Source: Triglochin maritima (lineage: Eukaryota > Streptophyta > Magnoliopsida > Alismatales > Juncaginaceae). Taken from it: 64,000 bases of DNA. Positions within the stretch are counted from its first letter, which is position 1, and every line of letters starts with the position of its first letter. A program made the translations under genes and the position numbers. The notes under the pieces are model-generated. The model was not told the origin of the DNA, ran no database searches, and saw only the letters and a program-made list of their open reading frames with translations. The stretch covers positions 30,311,501 to 30,375,500 of the forward strand of contig OY821786.1 in assembly GCA_963682175.1 (NCBI GenBank), written 5' to 3'. Of the stretch, positions 46,712 through 59,346 are shown piece by piece.

Positions 46712-47785
46712 AAAATGCTCGACTCGACTCTAAACGACACACAACAGAAGGTGTACTAGAGGAGGAGACTATACGTAGAGAATAGATGAGGAGAGGACTC
46801 AGGTGAGGAGGGAAGAATCCCTAGAGCTAGCGTGGGTAGAGGGATCAGGAAGAAGCCTAACTAGCAAGCACAGCTCAAACAATGTAAGGCAATGGGTCCT
46901 TAGGCTAGACGACGCCTAACTTCGAGGTCACTAGCCTCGACACGTCTCACCTCCCTACACGTATCACAATGCCCAGCAAGTGATACCAGATCCGGAGATC
47001 CAGTACCTCCTACTATCGACAAGGTAGGCAACGCCGATCAGGTCATGACGGTCTCAACTAGATTACTCTCCTAGTGCGCCCGCAATCCTAGGGCCAATGT
47101 CTACTTGCTTTTAGTTAAGGCTTTATTAAGAGTGATTTTTGGGGGCCAAGGGAAGGGTGATGAAATCCCCCACCTTATCTTTTATGGGACAGCCCCTCCT
47201 TAGTAGCGATTTAATCCTAGATCTAGCAATCAATCGCTCCAATCAAACGCTCTCTCACTCTTGTCCCGATGCACCTTACTAACTAATGCATGATCGAAAC
47301 ATGCATGAATGAGGGATTTGGGTGCACGTACCTCACGCCAGCAATCAACAACAAAATGTAAAGGAAAGAAAAGACTAATGCATGCAAGGTCTACACATGA
47401 TGCATGACCTAGATGGCAAGGAGTCTAATCTTTTGCTTTGAGTTTTATGGTCCAAGTTGATTAATGGGGGAGTTATTAATGATCTGGGAGCAAAAGAGAA
47501 GTCACAGCATGCAAAATATGGCTCCCAGATAACACAAATTAAAGCACTAACTACCAAAACAAATTTTGAAGCAGGAAACCCTCACCAGGCCGCCAATTGG
47601 CGGTCTCCAACCGTTGATTGGCGGTCCTTTTTGAGCTTCTGGTCCTCAAACTTGTCCAGTAGCCTCCCCTTGCTCCGATGGTTCCCTGAAACTAAGAAAA
47701 ACTGGAAACAAAAAATCAAAAACCCCTCGAATCGTCCAAACCAAGGTCTGGACAGAGCACCTCCCCGGCAACGGCGCCAAAAACT
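46712..47785 (-). other. Athila-A leader with PBS
   Basis: The PBS TGGCGCCGTTGCCGGGG lies on the minus strand at 47763-47779. The leader carries the palindrome CCGCCAATTGGCGG at 47590-47603 and the conserved GGTGGGGGATTTCATCACCC block at 47151-47174. Both are shared with the RT-less copy at 10904-11971. No gene is seen. Confidence 0.82.
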
Positions 47786-49326
47786 TGATTGATCGTTTTA
47801 TATTTAACCCAAGTGCACGGCCGCGTTGAAGCGGTGGCAAATACGGGTTGTCCACTGGGAGGTGTGTCGACACTTGGTTTGTGCGAAGGCGAGAGGTAAA
47901 GAAAGGGAAGAAATGTTGGTTACACTAAACTACACTAAGGTGCAAATGGAAATGGAAGACAAGCGAGAAAACTAAACCCCAAAGGGGGTAGAGAAATGAT
48001 GTGAATATAAAGATGTGTGTGTGGTGTGTGTGTGTAATTAAGCTCCTCACAACATGTAGTGCATGAAATCATAAAACTACATCCAACTTTGCCTCCACAT
48101 GAATTAAGATTTCACTACATCATTAAAACATACAAGACAATAATTGGAATGAAGCAAAATGAACTCAAGTATAAAGACTAGACCCTACTATGCCTCCACA
48201 TGAATTAAGATAAGACTACATCATTAAAACATACAAGACATTAGCTAAGGTAAAGGAAACAAGAGTTCATACACTACAACTTGTGTTTCCAATATTAATT
48301 CCTATCCATATCCTAACCTTATCATTCCCCATAAAATGGATCCACTAATCAAAGCATAAGCTAAGCTTCATTCGAGAGCATTAGCATATCAAAGATAAGA
48401 GTGGAGACCCATTAGATGGTTATGGAAATCATTTAAAGCTCAAGGGATTAAGATAACAGACACTTAATACACTACATGATTATATCACATATTTCTCCAC
48501 CCCCCCAAATGGGGATGGAACTACTCACTACTCATTACAATAACTATATTAACAAAAGCAAGCATAATACAGAAATGAAACTATACTAATCAAGCAAGAA
48601 ATATTAAAGAAGCATAAAACAAAACAAACAACAAAGCAAACACATAAAAGGAAATCAACTAAGCAAGAATTAACAAGCTAAAGAAAACATCTATTATTAA
48701 CTCACTCAAATTACAAGCAGCTCTTCCTCCACCAGAGTTTTGCTTCAAGGCTTCACTCTTAGTAGGGAAGATGCCACCAAATAGAGAGATGGATACAATG
48801 GGAGGTGAAGAGTTCTATTTATAAGCATGGAAAAAGCTAATCCGGGACAATCCCCCGATGTGGGACTAAACCAATACCAAAAATAGCCTAAACAAACCAT
48901 AATACACGTCCAGGAGAAGACTTCTCAGATCTGGAATGATCAAGACCGCCAATTGGCGGCCTATAGGATCCAGATCCGTCTGGATTTGTTTGTGGGCTTT
49001 TCTTGAAGTGTCTTGGTCTTGGATGCATCTACTCGGTCTGTTCGAGCTCCGACCCGAATCGAATTGTCAAAATACTCCCCATGATGGTGTGGAGTTTCCT
49101 GTTTTTCTCTTAGGTCCTTCGGTCTTAGGATCAGGTCCTTCTCCATTGCATCTCAGTCCCTAGGTCTCACAATTAAGTATTTTTCCTGCTTTTGGGTCCT
49201 TTCATGGCTCTTCTCTTCAAACCTATTTATTCCTGAAAACTAAACATAAAACTCGTAACATAGCATTGTTTAGGTGAAAGATAATAGATATAAGATACAA
49301 ATATAAACATGAAATGATGCCAATCA
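47786..49326 (-). repeat. Athila-A 5' LTR
   Basis: 1,541 bp, same termini as the 3' LTR and adjacent to the PBS. The TATA box is intact (TATTTATA on plus at 48816-48823, so TATAAATA on minus) and the U3 palindrome CCGCCAATTGGCGG is at 48946-48959. Confidence 0.95.
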
Positions 49327-49744
49327 TTTACCCTTGGAGGGATTTGATGCATTGCAGATGTGATATGACATGCCACTAGTATGATAGGTTCATTTACCGT
49401 ATTATTGCATGCATATAGGTGAGCTTGGCATACGGGGTTTCCTAATGGGAAACTCAGGCATCCTTGTTTGATTCATGTTTCAGGACCGCACTAGGTCCGG
49501 TCGGGTGGTGACAGCGGGCGCACACATTTTGGGTCAGGATCCTCTTCGGACTCTTCGAGGTCATCGTAATTCCTTGTACCTGTCTTTTCGTTGTATTGTT
49601 ATAATCACGTCTTTTGACAAACTCTGTTGTATTATTGGTGCACCGACTGTTGATTTATCTAAGTAACATTCACGTTGATGAGTTTGTTCTGATAATCTCT
49701 TGATTGTTTAAATTTTTAAATTTCTGCTGTTTCGGGATGTTACA

Positions 49745-50603
49745 ACTTGGTATCAGAGCGGTCGGTCCCTATGTGTGGCTCCCAAAGAAATCACCCCAGT
49801 GTAGTAGTGTAGGTTGCACTTTACATTTAGCATGCATTCATGACTGATTCTGACTTATTTCTTGTGCCAGATGCCTCCAAGACGTGTGAGGAACGCCGCG
49901 AATGAGCGCATTGCCAGTGACGCCACTGAGGGCGCCAACTGGGATAGGTTGAGCGAGTTCCTCGAGCATCAGGCAGCCAGGGCATAGCAGACAGGGACAG
50001 GTGCGGAGCGTGATCGCTTCATGAGGCAGCACCTGCCTAGTTTCGATGGCAGGAGTGACCCTAAGGCTGCAGAGTACTGGGTCTTTAAGATCCAGAGGAT
50101 TTTCCAGGCGATCGGCTGTGTACCGAGCGGATGGTGAGCCTAGCCACCTATGTGCTGGATGGAGAGGCAGCAAACTGGTGGAGGACCACATATGTTGTGG
50201 TGTTTGCTGACCGAGTTGACGTAAGCTGGGAGGAATTCCTTGAGGAGTTCAACCAGCAGTTCTTCCCGCAACACGTCAGAGACAGGAAGAATGAGGAGTT
50301 CTTGGCCCTCGAGCAGAAGGAGATGTCCTTGGCTAGTTACATTAGTAGTTTAATGCCCTTGAGCGTTATTGTTCGGAGACTTACGTGACGCCCGAGCAGC
50401 GTGCACGGAAGTTCATCAAGGGGTTGAGGAAGCAACTCAGGTCGCGGGTGATTACCAGCATGCCACAGACCCTGGCGGATGCGGTGAAGTATGCGACTAT
50501 CATCGATCAGGACTATCTGGAGAATTACCAGGAGGCGCGGAAGCCGCCAGTGAGCACGGGAGGACGTGTAGTTGGACGTTCCACTGGGAACCCGGGCAAG
50601 AGG
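49745..50603 (+). pseudogene. Tekay/Del-type gag, N-terminal part, with PBS
   Basis: The PBS TGGTATCAGAGC is at 49748-49759. Gag starts at ATG 49871 (MPPRRVRNAANERIASD). It has an in-frame TAG at 49985-49987 and shifts frame near 50118 and 50353. Domain text includes HLPSFDGRSDPKAAEYW, LATYVLDGEAANWWRT, FNQQFFPQHVRDRKNEEF and TPEQRARKFIKGLRKQLR, typical of the chromovirus gag. It is cut at 50603 by a solo Athila-A LTR. Confidence 0.87.
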
Positions 50604-52124
50604 TGATTGACATCATTTCATGCTTATATTTGTATCTTATATCCATTATCTTCCACCTAAGCAATGCTACGTGATGAGTTTTATGTTTAGTTTTCAGGAA
50701 TAAAGAGGTTTGAAGAGAAGAGCCATGAAAGGACCCAAAAGCAGGAAAAAGGACTTAATTGTGAGACATGGGGACTAAGATGCAAGGGAGAAGGACCTGA
50801 TCGTAGGACCGAAGGACCTAAGAGCAAAACAGGAAACTCCACACCATCATGGGGAGTATTTTGGCAATTCGATTCGGGTCGGAGCTCCAACAAACAAAGT
50901 AGATGCATCCAAGACCAAGAAATACTTCAAGCAAAGCCCAACACAAAAAGCAGACGGATCTGGGCCAATTGGCGGTCTGGATCATCCCAGATCCGCTAAG
51001 ATTTCGCCTGGACTTGTATTAATGTTTGTTTAGGCTATTTTTGGTATTGGTTTAGTCCCACATCGGGGGATTGTCCCGGATTAGCTTTTTCCATGCCTAT
51101 AAATAGAACTCTTCACCTTCCATTGTAATCACCCATTGCTTGGTGGCATTCTCTCTACTAAGGAGTGAGCCTTGAAGCAAAAACTCAAGGTGGAGAAGAA
51201 TGTTACCTTAAATGTGAGTCATTTGTTAATAAAATAATTCTTCTAGTTTCTTTTAATCTTGTCTTTTAATTTGTGCATGTTTGTTTAGTCTTTCCTTTCC
51301 TTTTATGCTTCTTTAATATTTCTTCTTGATTAGTGTAGTTTTATTTCAGTATAATGCTTCATTTTGTTAGAGTAGTTAGTTTAAATATGTGTGAGTAGTT
51401 CCATCCCCACTTGGGGGGTGGAGAAATATGTGATATGATCATGTAGTGTATTAAGTGTGTGTTATCTTAATCCCTTGAGCTTTATATGATTTCCATAACC
51501 ATCTAATGGGTTTTCACTCTTATCTTTGATATGCTAATGCTCTTGAATGAAGCTTAGCTTATGCTTTGATTAGTGGACCTATTTTATGGGGAATGATAAG
51601 GTTAGGATATGGATGGAATTAATATTGGAAATACAATTTGATGTGTATGTACTCTTGTTACCTTTACCTTAGTTAATGTCTTGTATGTTTTAATGATGTA
51701 GTCTTATCTTAATTCATGTGGAGGCATAGTAGGGTCTAGTCTTTATACATGAGTTCATTTAGCTTCATTCCAATTATTGTCTTGTATGTTTTAACGATGT
51801 AGTCTTATCTTAATTCATGTGGAGGCAAAGTTGGATGTAGTTTTATGATTTCATGCACTACATGTTGTGAGGAGCTTATTGAACACACACACTTCTTTAT
51901 GTTCACATTATTTCTCTACCCCCTTTGGGGTTTAGTTTTCTTGCTTCTCTTCCATCTCCATTTGCACCTTAGTGTAGTTTAGTGTAACCAACCTTTCTCT
52001 CCATTATTTGTTACCACTCGCCTTCGCACAAACCAAACGTCGACACACCTCCCAGTGGACGACCCGTATTTGCCACCGCTTCAACGCGGTTGTGCACTTG
52101 CGGTTAATATAAAATGATCAATCA
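50604..52124 (+). repeat. Solo LTR of the Athila-A family with perfect TSD
   Basis: It starts TGATTGACATC and ends AAAATGATCAATCA, matching the Athila-A LTRs in plus orientation. The flanking duplication is AGAGG (50599-50603 and 52125-52129). The U3 palindrome at about 50962-50978 has lost part of its left arm (GGGCCAATTGGCGGTCT). It interrupts Tekay gag. A TATA box (TATAAATAG) lies near 51099. Confidence 0.93.
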
Positions 52125-53220
52125 AGAGGCCTCAGGTTGATGGAGGAGGATAATGCCAGTCTGGTGCGTGTGGTACTTGCGAGAGATCTCATCTGGGTCA
52201 AGAGTGCCCCGACGTACAGGTGCATGCTTGGGATGCGGTCAGATGGGCCATTTCATCCGAGATTGCCCTAGCATGCAGGGTGAGACGGGCAGGAGGCCTG
52301 GACTACCGGTCTCAGGGAGGAGCGGAGGCAGCAGGTCCGTTGTTCCGTAGAGCCAGACCAGGAGAGCAGGGTGAGTCTTCACCGTCCGGGCTGAGGAGGC
52401 GAAGGACTCCAACACTCTCGTGGAAGGTACCCTTGTCATTTCAGGTTTAGTTGCTCGTGTTTTATTTGATTGCGGTGCCACACACTCCTTCATTTCGGAG
52501 AAGTTTGCCGGCAAGTTGGATCAGACCCCTGAGCTACTGACTGATTTGTTGGAAGTTAGTACGCCCATGGGTGAGGTGGGCATTGTGGGGAGCTTTCTTC
52601 CCGGCACCACAGTTGTTTCGGGAGACCATGATTTTCCGGCAGATCTGGTCTTACTACCGATGGAGGACTTCGACATCATACTGTTGATGGACTGGCTATC
52701 ACAATACGATGTGCGAGTCTTTTTCCGTGAGAAGGAGATCATTATTCCGAGGAAGGACGGGCCTGATGCGTTGATCAGAGGACGCGGAGTCGAGGAGGTC
52801 GTCTGATTGTGTCTGCGGTTAAGGCACAAAGGTTGTTGTGTCAGGGTTGCAGAGCGTTTGTGGCAACATTAGTTGTTCCTGATCCTGAGGCGAGGAGGCT
52901 GGAGGATATAGAGGTTGTACGAGAGTTCACTGAGGTGTTTCCTGCAAAGATTCATCATTTACCGCCGCACCGAGAGATCGAGTACGGCATTGAGTTGGTG
53001 GCTGACACGACACCCCAGTCGAAGGCACCTTATCGGATGGCACCTGCTGAGTTGACAGAGCTGAAGAAGCAGTTGCAGGAGTTGATGGACTCCGGGTTTA
53101 TCTGACCCAGTGTCTCTCCTTGGGGAGCGCCTGTGTTGTTCGTGAAGAAGAAGGATGGGTCATTGCGGATGTACATCGACTACAGGATGCTGAATAAGGT
53201 TACTGTCATGAACCGGTACC
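52125..53220 (+). pseudogene. Tekay gag end, protease and start of RT (truncated)
   Basis: A zinc knuckle CLGCGQMGHFIRDC is encoded at about 52229-52270. The protease frame (52420-52806) has the active site VLFDCGATHSFIS, where DCGA replaces the common DSGA. RT begins in 52809-53105 (VREFTEVFPAKIHHLPPHRE, KAPYRMAPAELTELKKQL) and continues past a TGA at 53103-53105 to [28 protein letters not shown]. It ends at about 53220, before the catalytic motif, where a truncated Athila-B LTR begins. The 3' half of the Tekay element is missing from the window. Confidence 0.88.
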
Positions 53221-54358
53221 TTTTACAGAATACAGGGACCTGAATGCAATTTACCCACTTCCCGAGCATAAACGCGTGCAAAAGATTCATTTCTATCATA
53301 AAGACCAAGTTCAAGTTTATCGGGTTACAAATGGAAATGTATCCAAGCATAAAAGCATTCAAGTCCTAATTGCAAAAAGAACAAGGACTTAAGCACAAAA
53401 ATAGCCGGGGACTTAAATGCAAAAAGTCAAGGACCTAATTGCAAATCACGAGTAGCTTTTCTCTTGGAGAAAATATATAGAAAAATCAATGTATATCTCC
53501 AAATATGTGAAGGAATTAATCCGGAGCTCAAAAGAATGGGAAGAATCAATCCAGACGCGTAAAGGAGGATCAAATCATACCATAAACATTCAACCAAAAT
53601 CCGGACAAAATCAGGCCAGATTGTACGGTGTTTCCGCCGCACCACACACACAATGTGCGGCGTTTCCGCCGCCCAAGCTTCGATCCGTGTGCTCCAATTT
53701 CGTCCAGTCGTATCTGGACACGTGTACTTTCCAATATTATACCTAGATCCCTTGTAGCAACTATAAATAGACCCGAGAACGATGTTAGAAGGGTCCTTAG
53801 TCTTTGGTGTTAGTTTTTATTCTTAATCTTAGTTTTGTAATCTTCTTTTCATTAATAAAATTCTGTCTTTTATTTCTTACTTTTAGTTTTCTTTTGTAAT
53901 GTCTCAAGGACCCCTTCTTCCTCCCTTTATGAGTTTCTAACTCCTTCCAAAGGGTGGAGGTGACGGATTTAGGGTGAAGAGAAGATGAATAAAGTTATTA
54001 TTTTAATTTCGTGTTAGTATATTTTGATTACTTGAGTTTATGTTAAATCATTTATCATGTAATGCTTTATAACTAATATGATTTATTATAAGTTTCTAAA
54101 TTCTCTAATCTAAACCTTAAATCTAAACCTTCACCCGACGGAATTCACCTCTTTGTTCTTGTTTTAATTTTAATTGTTCTTGTTCTTGCTTTAGATAATT
54201 AAAACCCAAAAATCTCAAAACCCAATTATTTCTTCTCTGCTTCTTTCCCCCAATCGAAATCACACTAATAGCAAAATCTCTCCCTCCTTGTGTTCGACCC
54301 GTATTTGCCACGTCTTCATTGACACCGTGCACTTGCGGTATAAATTTAATTCTCATCA
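53221..54358 (+). repeat. Athila-B 5' LTR, lacking its first ~90 bp
   Basis: From TTTACAGAATAC onward it matches 59437-60574 and ends ATTCTCATCA at 54358 next to a PBS. The start TGATGCATTG and about 90 bp are missing at the join with the Tekay RT. The palindrome GCGGCGTTTCCGCCGC is at 53657-53672 and the TATA box (TATAAATAG) near 53763. Confidence 0.88.
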
Positions 54359-55675
54359 AGTTTTTGGCGCCGTTGCCGGGGAGGCGACGCAGATTTTGTT
54401 TTCTTTTGTTGATTTCGATTTTATCCTGTTTATCTTGTGCGCGGTCTAAGTATTTGGATTTGTGTTTCAGGAGACAACAGAGTGCGCGGCGAAATCCGAG
54501 CACCATTTGAGCTAAACGAGCGGCGAAATCGCCGCACCTGAAGAACAACTTGCGGCGAATCCGCCGCACACTTGGAGTGTCTGGGCTTCAACTTTTTCTG
54601 GGACGCGACTCATCTCTGGGTGGACGCGTAAAGCTACTGAAATTTTGAGAGCGGGCGGCGAACCCGACTGAGCATTGCGTAGGTAACCTTCGTTGCCTTT
54701 TTCCTCGTAATTTCTAGTTTCAGAAAATTTCCTTTTATTAGAATTGCACGTGTTAAGCTTAAATTCCATAATTGGCAATAATTCAACTCTGACCTAACAA
54801 TTGGCAAAACTAGAAGAACTTAGTGCATGCATCATATAATGTTTTGTTTGCATTATTCTTGCTAAATTCTTGCAAATTATTTTTATTGTTGAAGAGTGCT
54901 GGAGGCAAGGTACGTATCGCGTTTTAACGATTGCATTTAAGCATATAATTTAGTTTGGATACAACCTTGCAATTGCCCCCCACTAAAGACCATTGTTTGA
55001 CTATCTTTGCTAGATTTAAGTTAAACTATCTTAAGGGCAACTCCGTAGGCAAAGATACGGTGGGGATTTCACCACCCTTCCGTAGCCCACAAATCACAAT
55101 CCTAAAAGTGTCACCCAAGCCTTAAATTAAAATCAATTAGACATTGACCCCTAAGGACTCGGACTCAATTAAGGAGAAGAATTGGTTTGACTTGCTATGA
55201 CCTGAAGCCGATCGAATTCAATTTGGTGTCTAGGAAGTGTTTTTGTGTTGACGAGAGTCTTACAAGCGAAGTGGTTGTCTAATTGACACCGACTCTGTCG
55301 GAAGCGCCCCCACTAGCTATACACTACCTGGCCAATTTGGTTTGATTAGTGAGGGAGGTGAATCAAGCGAATCAATTCGACTCAACCAGTTAGGAGTCGT
55401 CTAGATATAAGCGACACTAGGTCTAGGATTGTTTGAACCGTGCTTTCTTAGGAAATTTCTGACCAACCCTCTTTTCTATCGTTAGAGTTAAGTTTCCTTT
55501 CTCATCTGAGTCTTCTTTCTCTTCTCACCTAAATTCTCTAGATTAGGATTCCTTTCTCATCTTGCCCCCATTCTATTGTTTGTTTCCCTTTTGAAAAAAA
55601 AACATAAAAAAAACGAAAATTAAAAAAAAATTGTAATTAATTCTTGAAATTAAATTTGGAATTTAAATTTCGAAT
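54359..55675 (+). other. Athila-B leader with tRNA-Asp-type PBS (first copy)
   Basis: The PBS TGGCGCCGTTGCCGGGGA is at 54365-54382. Hairpin-forming palindromes lie at 54520-54535 (GCGGCGAAATCGCCGC) and 54551-54568 (TGCGGCGAATCCGCCGCA). The block GGTGGGGATTTCACCACCC is at 55059-55077. The last ~70 bp before gag are A-rich. No gene is seen. Confidence 0.82.
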
Positions 55676-58242
55676 TTGAATTCAAAAATTGATTCAACCC
55701 GGTGCACTCAGATTTGGATTCGGGACTTGAGTAATCGACTCTCACGAGTTCATCTAGATTCCAGTCTGGAACTTAGCCCCAATCCACCTGTTGCACCACC
55801 TCACCCATATCCAATGGGTGAAAACGTAGTGGACCCGCCTGTTGCACAACCTATAACTCTGAGGGATCGATGCTATCCAGCGATGGCTGCTCAGCCATCG
55901 TGCATCGTTATGCCCACCATCCCGGGTCGCGACTTCGAACTTAAGGCACAATACATGAGTATGTTGCCTAAGTTCACCTCTAGGGAAGACTCATATCTCT
56001 TCCTTAGAGAATTTGAGGAAATCTGCTCTCTTATGCAATACCAGCATATCCCTGAGTAGGCAGTGCGTCTGAAATTCGTGCCTCTAGCACTAAAGGACGA
56101 CGCTAAGAAATGGCTATATAGTCTAGCCGAAAGATCTATTAGGAGTTGGGCTGAGTTTGTTCAAGTATTCCTGAAAAAATATTTTCCCAACCATAAGACT
56201 ATGAGGATTAGGAATGAAATTGTTGCATTCGTTCAGTCTGAGAGCGAACCGTTCTATTCCTATCTAGAAAGATTTAAGAGTGTACTGACCCAATGCCCTC
56301 ATCACGGAATTCCAAGATGGCAATTATGCCAAATTATTTATGAGGGATTGACACCCACATCTAGGGTTATGGTAGAATCCGTAAGCCAAGGGAACTTTAT
56401 GTCGAAAAATGAAAATGATGCCTGGACTTTTCTTGAGGAATTAGCTGAAAACAGTATGCAATGGGACAATGCTATAACACCGCTTAACCCAAGTACTGGA
56501 TCTAGAATAGCAAGCCAACCCAAACCAGGTGTCTTAGCTGTAGATGCCAACATAGCGGCTGAAGCAAAACTAGCTACCCTTATGCGCAGAATGGAAAGTT
56601 TAGAGCTACGAACCCAAAACCGAGTGAATCAAGCCTCGTCTATCCCTTGCTCTAGATGTGGTCAGACTGGTCATATAATGGAGGATTGTGCGGAATGGGA
56701 CCAAGTTAATGCCATGTCCATGCTAGAAATGACCCATACGCATCAACCTATAACTCGGGTTGGCGTAATAATTCCAATTTCTCATCAAACCAACAGGGTC
56801 AACCTCCTAGACAACAACCAAACCCGTATAACCAAAATAATACATCATATGGGTTTAATAACAATAACGATCATGAGGTTAGGTTGACAAGCTTGGAAAA
56901 TTTGATGAAAACTTTTATACAAACAACCAACCAGACCTTCCAAAGGCTAGAGACACAAGTCAGCCAACTAGCACAAATAGTAGGTGAAAGAGAAAAGGGT
57001 CGGTTTCCAAGTCAACCTGAGGTGAACCCTAGATCTAATAATTCATATCAATCGTATCAAGCACCTTCAGGAAATAACAACCCTAGACCGGTTCAAATGG
57101 TTAATGAGTAAGGACCGTTCCAACAAATAAATGCAGTAGTATCATTACGGTCCGGAAGACAAGTTGATAACAATGTGGTAAATCCTAGAGTGTCCAATCA
57201 ATCTAGCCATCAAGCACCCACATATGACCGGACCATTGAACCTGATGTCCAATCTGAAACGCCCAACCCACCTACTCAACCTGAACCCATAGCTCAACCT
57301 GAACCTGAGCGAGTCTATGTCCCTAAAGCCCCATTTCCCAATAGACTCAAAAAGAACTCAAGTGCACAAATAGAGAAAATCTTGGAAGTATTTAAGCAAG
57401 TTAAGGTGAACATTCCACTCTTAGACATGATTCAACAAATACCTGCTTATGCTAAATTCTTAAAAGATTTGTGCAGTAAAAAGAGAAAAACAAACGTACC
57501 AAAGAAGGCATTCTTAACTGCAAACATAAGTTCTATTTTGTCCAACACATCTCCTATAAAATATAAGGATCCTGGATGTCCCATAATTTCATGTGCAATA
57601 GGAGATACTTTTATCAACAAAGCCCTTCTAGACCTTGGTGCTAGTGTTAACCTACTCCCATACTCTGTCTATGAGCAAATGAACCTTGGTCCATTAAAAC
57701 CCTCTAGGACAACCCTTCAATTTGCTGATTGCTCTATTAAGAAACCAAGAGGTGCAGTAGAGGATGTTTTGATCAAGGTTGGTGACTTCATTTACCCAGT
57801 GGATTTTGTCGTACTAGATACCGCACCTGTTGTAAATCTTAATCGACAGATCCCTGTAATTCTAGGCAGACCCTTTTTGGCCACTTCTGAAGCATTGATA
57901 AATTGTCGAAATGGGCTCATGCAATTATCTTTTGGGAACTTAAAAGCTGAATTTAATATCTTTCATATTGATAGTGAGCCAGAAATAACATGCAATCAAA
58001 GTGATGTTGTGATGAAATCGCGTATCTATAATATTTCTGAATCGTCACAAAATCAAAAAGAAAGTAAGAAAAAGGGGAGGAATTCATCTACACACCCACC
58101 GTCACTCGAGCAAATAAGAGAACCAATTTATGTGAGGGGTGTGGAACCTGTGACTCAGGACTCTCATTGCAACATGGGGAACAATTCAACTGGATACATG
58201 CACCAATATGGTGTCATTCAATCAAGTTCTGACTATGGTTGA
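55676..58242 (+). pseudogene. Athila-B gag-protease (first copy, broken)
   Basis: It starts MNSKIDSTRCTQIW like the copy at 61873. Gag motifs are LKDDAKKWLYSLAERSIRSW, FLKKYFPNHKT and CPHHGIPRWQLCQIIYEG. The zinc knuckle is CSRCGQTGHIMEDC near 56650, and the protease has LLDLGASVNLLP near 57640 and ILGRPFLATSEALINC near 57860. Breaks are TAG 56057-56059, a 4-bp deletion near 56715 relative to the other copy, and TAA 57109-57111. After protease the frame ends in a ~90-residue tail (QNQKESKKKGRNSSTHPP) with no RT. It is a gag-protease-only element. Confidence 0.9.
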
Positions 58243-59346
58243 CTTTGAGCAAATTTCATCCTTCCACCGCAGTTCACCAAGGTAATAAGTGCATTTGCTT
58301 TATATTTGCATACATTGAGGACAATGCATGATTTAGGTGTGGGGGGGTGTTTATGTATATATTTATCTATATATTCTGTCTTTTATTTAAAAAAAATTAA
58401 TGTTTCATGACATAGCTTAAGATTGAACTGCTAAAACCCGTGTACAAATTGCATTGAGTTTTTGTTCCTTATTATATAGTTCTGCTTCTAGAAATTGTGA
58501 CATAAATCTAAGTTCCAAAGAAATAACTCATTGCCCTTTAAGACATGTATGCACTTAAATTGGATGAATCAAATCTTTGAAGTGGTTGATAAAAAGCAGA
58601 GGTTGAGGAAAATATACCGGGAAGTGTGGACTTCTAATAGCAATTAAGCCTTGAGGAAAATAAATAAAAAATAAAAATAAAGGAATAAAGTGAAGAAAAC
58701 ACATTTTGCAAAATGATTACAAAAGCCCAAGCCTTTGAGTCACTGGTCCGTAGGGGTATCTTGAAACCCAGTAACTTGAGTCTACCAGCTCGGGATTATC
58801 GACCAAACTCGCTACACGAATGCAAAAAGGGTAAAAGTGTCAAAAAGCAAATGTGTTGAATCACGGAAGAAAAGAAAAGAAAAAAAATAATAATACTCAA
58901 TGCCCAAAGCTAAAAGAATGATCCACACCATGGTTGATCCGAACGATACTTCACCACCAGAGGAGGCGTGCAAAATAATTCAAGTGATAAACATGTGTAG
59001 AAGGGTTAGTGGTGTGAATGTTGGCGGAATAAAGACGAAGTCATATTTTTAATGAGTTAGATTCATATAATGAGCATACAAGAATTCTAAGTGAGATGTA
59101 TAAGGTTAAGGTGGAGATATTAAGAGATATTAATGGAAATGTTGATTTAAGACTTTGTGGGTGTGTCAACTGAAAACCCTCACGAGCAAAAACTCGTCCC
59201 CCTTGGAAACTTGGAGGTTTAAAGGCTTGTTGCACATGCTAAGTGCAACCGTGATTCCTACTAAAGTGAGTTAGGATTTTCCTGTTTTTATTTTTCGTAT
59301 CTTCTGTTTTGCTAGGGACTAGCAAAAATCTAGGTGTGGGGGTATT
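58243..59346 (+). other. Athila-B 3' noncoding region and PPT
   Basis: No RT, RNase H or integrase and no other gene lies between the protease tail and the LTR. A purine-rich tract GGTGTGGGGGGGTG lies near 58335, and the PPT CTAGGTGTGGGGGTATT directly precedes the LTR at 59347. The short form of the element is therefore real and not caused by the window edge. Confidence 0.8.

Larger units (their letters stand above)
38005..49326 (-). mobile_element. Full-length Athila-A Gypsy retrotransposon, 11.3 kb
   Basis: Two LTRs of 1,541 bp each flank an internal region with tRNA-Asp-type PBS, gag, protease, RT, RNase H, integrase and PPT in Gypsy order on the minus strand. The target duplication TTTAC (38000-38004 and 49327-49331) is perfect. 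By eye the LTRs differ at about 20-25 positions, so the insertion is fairly recent. No envelope-like frame is seen after integrase, although Athila elements often have one. Reading frames carry four nonsense codons and at least two frameshifts. Confidence 0.95.
28095..49744 (+). repeat. Tekay/Del-type Gypsy 5' LTR, ~2.1 kb, split by two full-length insertions
   Basis: The LTR pieces are 28095-28703, 36887-38004 and 49332-49744. Removing the two insertions and one copy of each TSD joins them without a gap. The end is GGGATGTTACA followed by a PBS; the start near 28095 (TGTTGTTAAGTCC) is only my best guess. A leader-like pyrimidine stretch (CTCTCACTTTCTCTC) lies near 28270. The part at 37540-37730 holds two copies, 112 bp apart, of a GATGTTGTGCCGGACGTATG block. 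Frames in this region carry no known domain. Confidence 0.7.
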
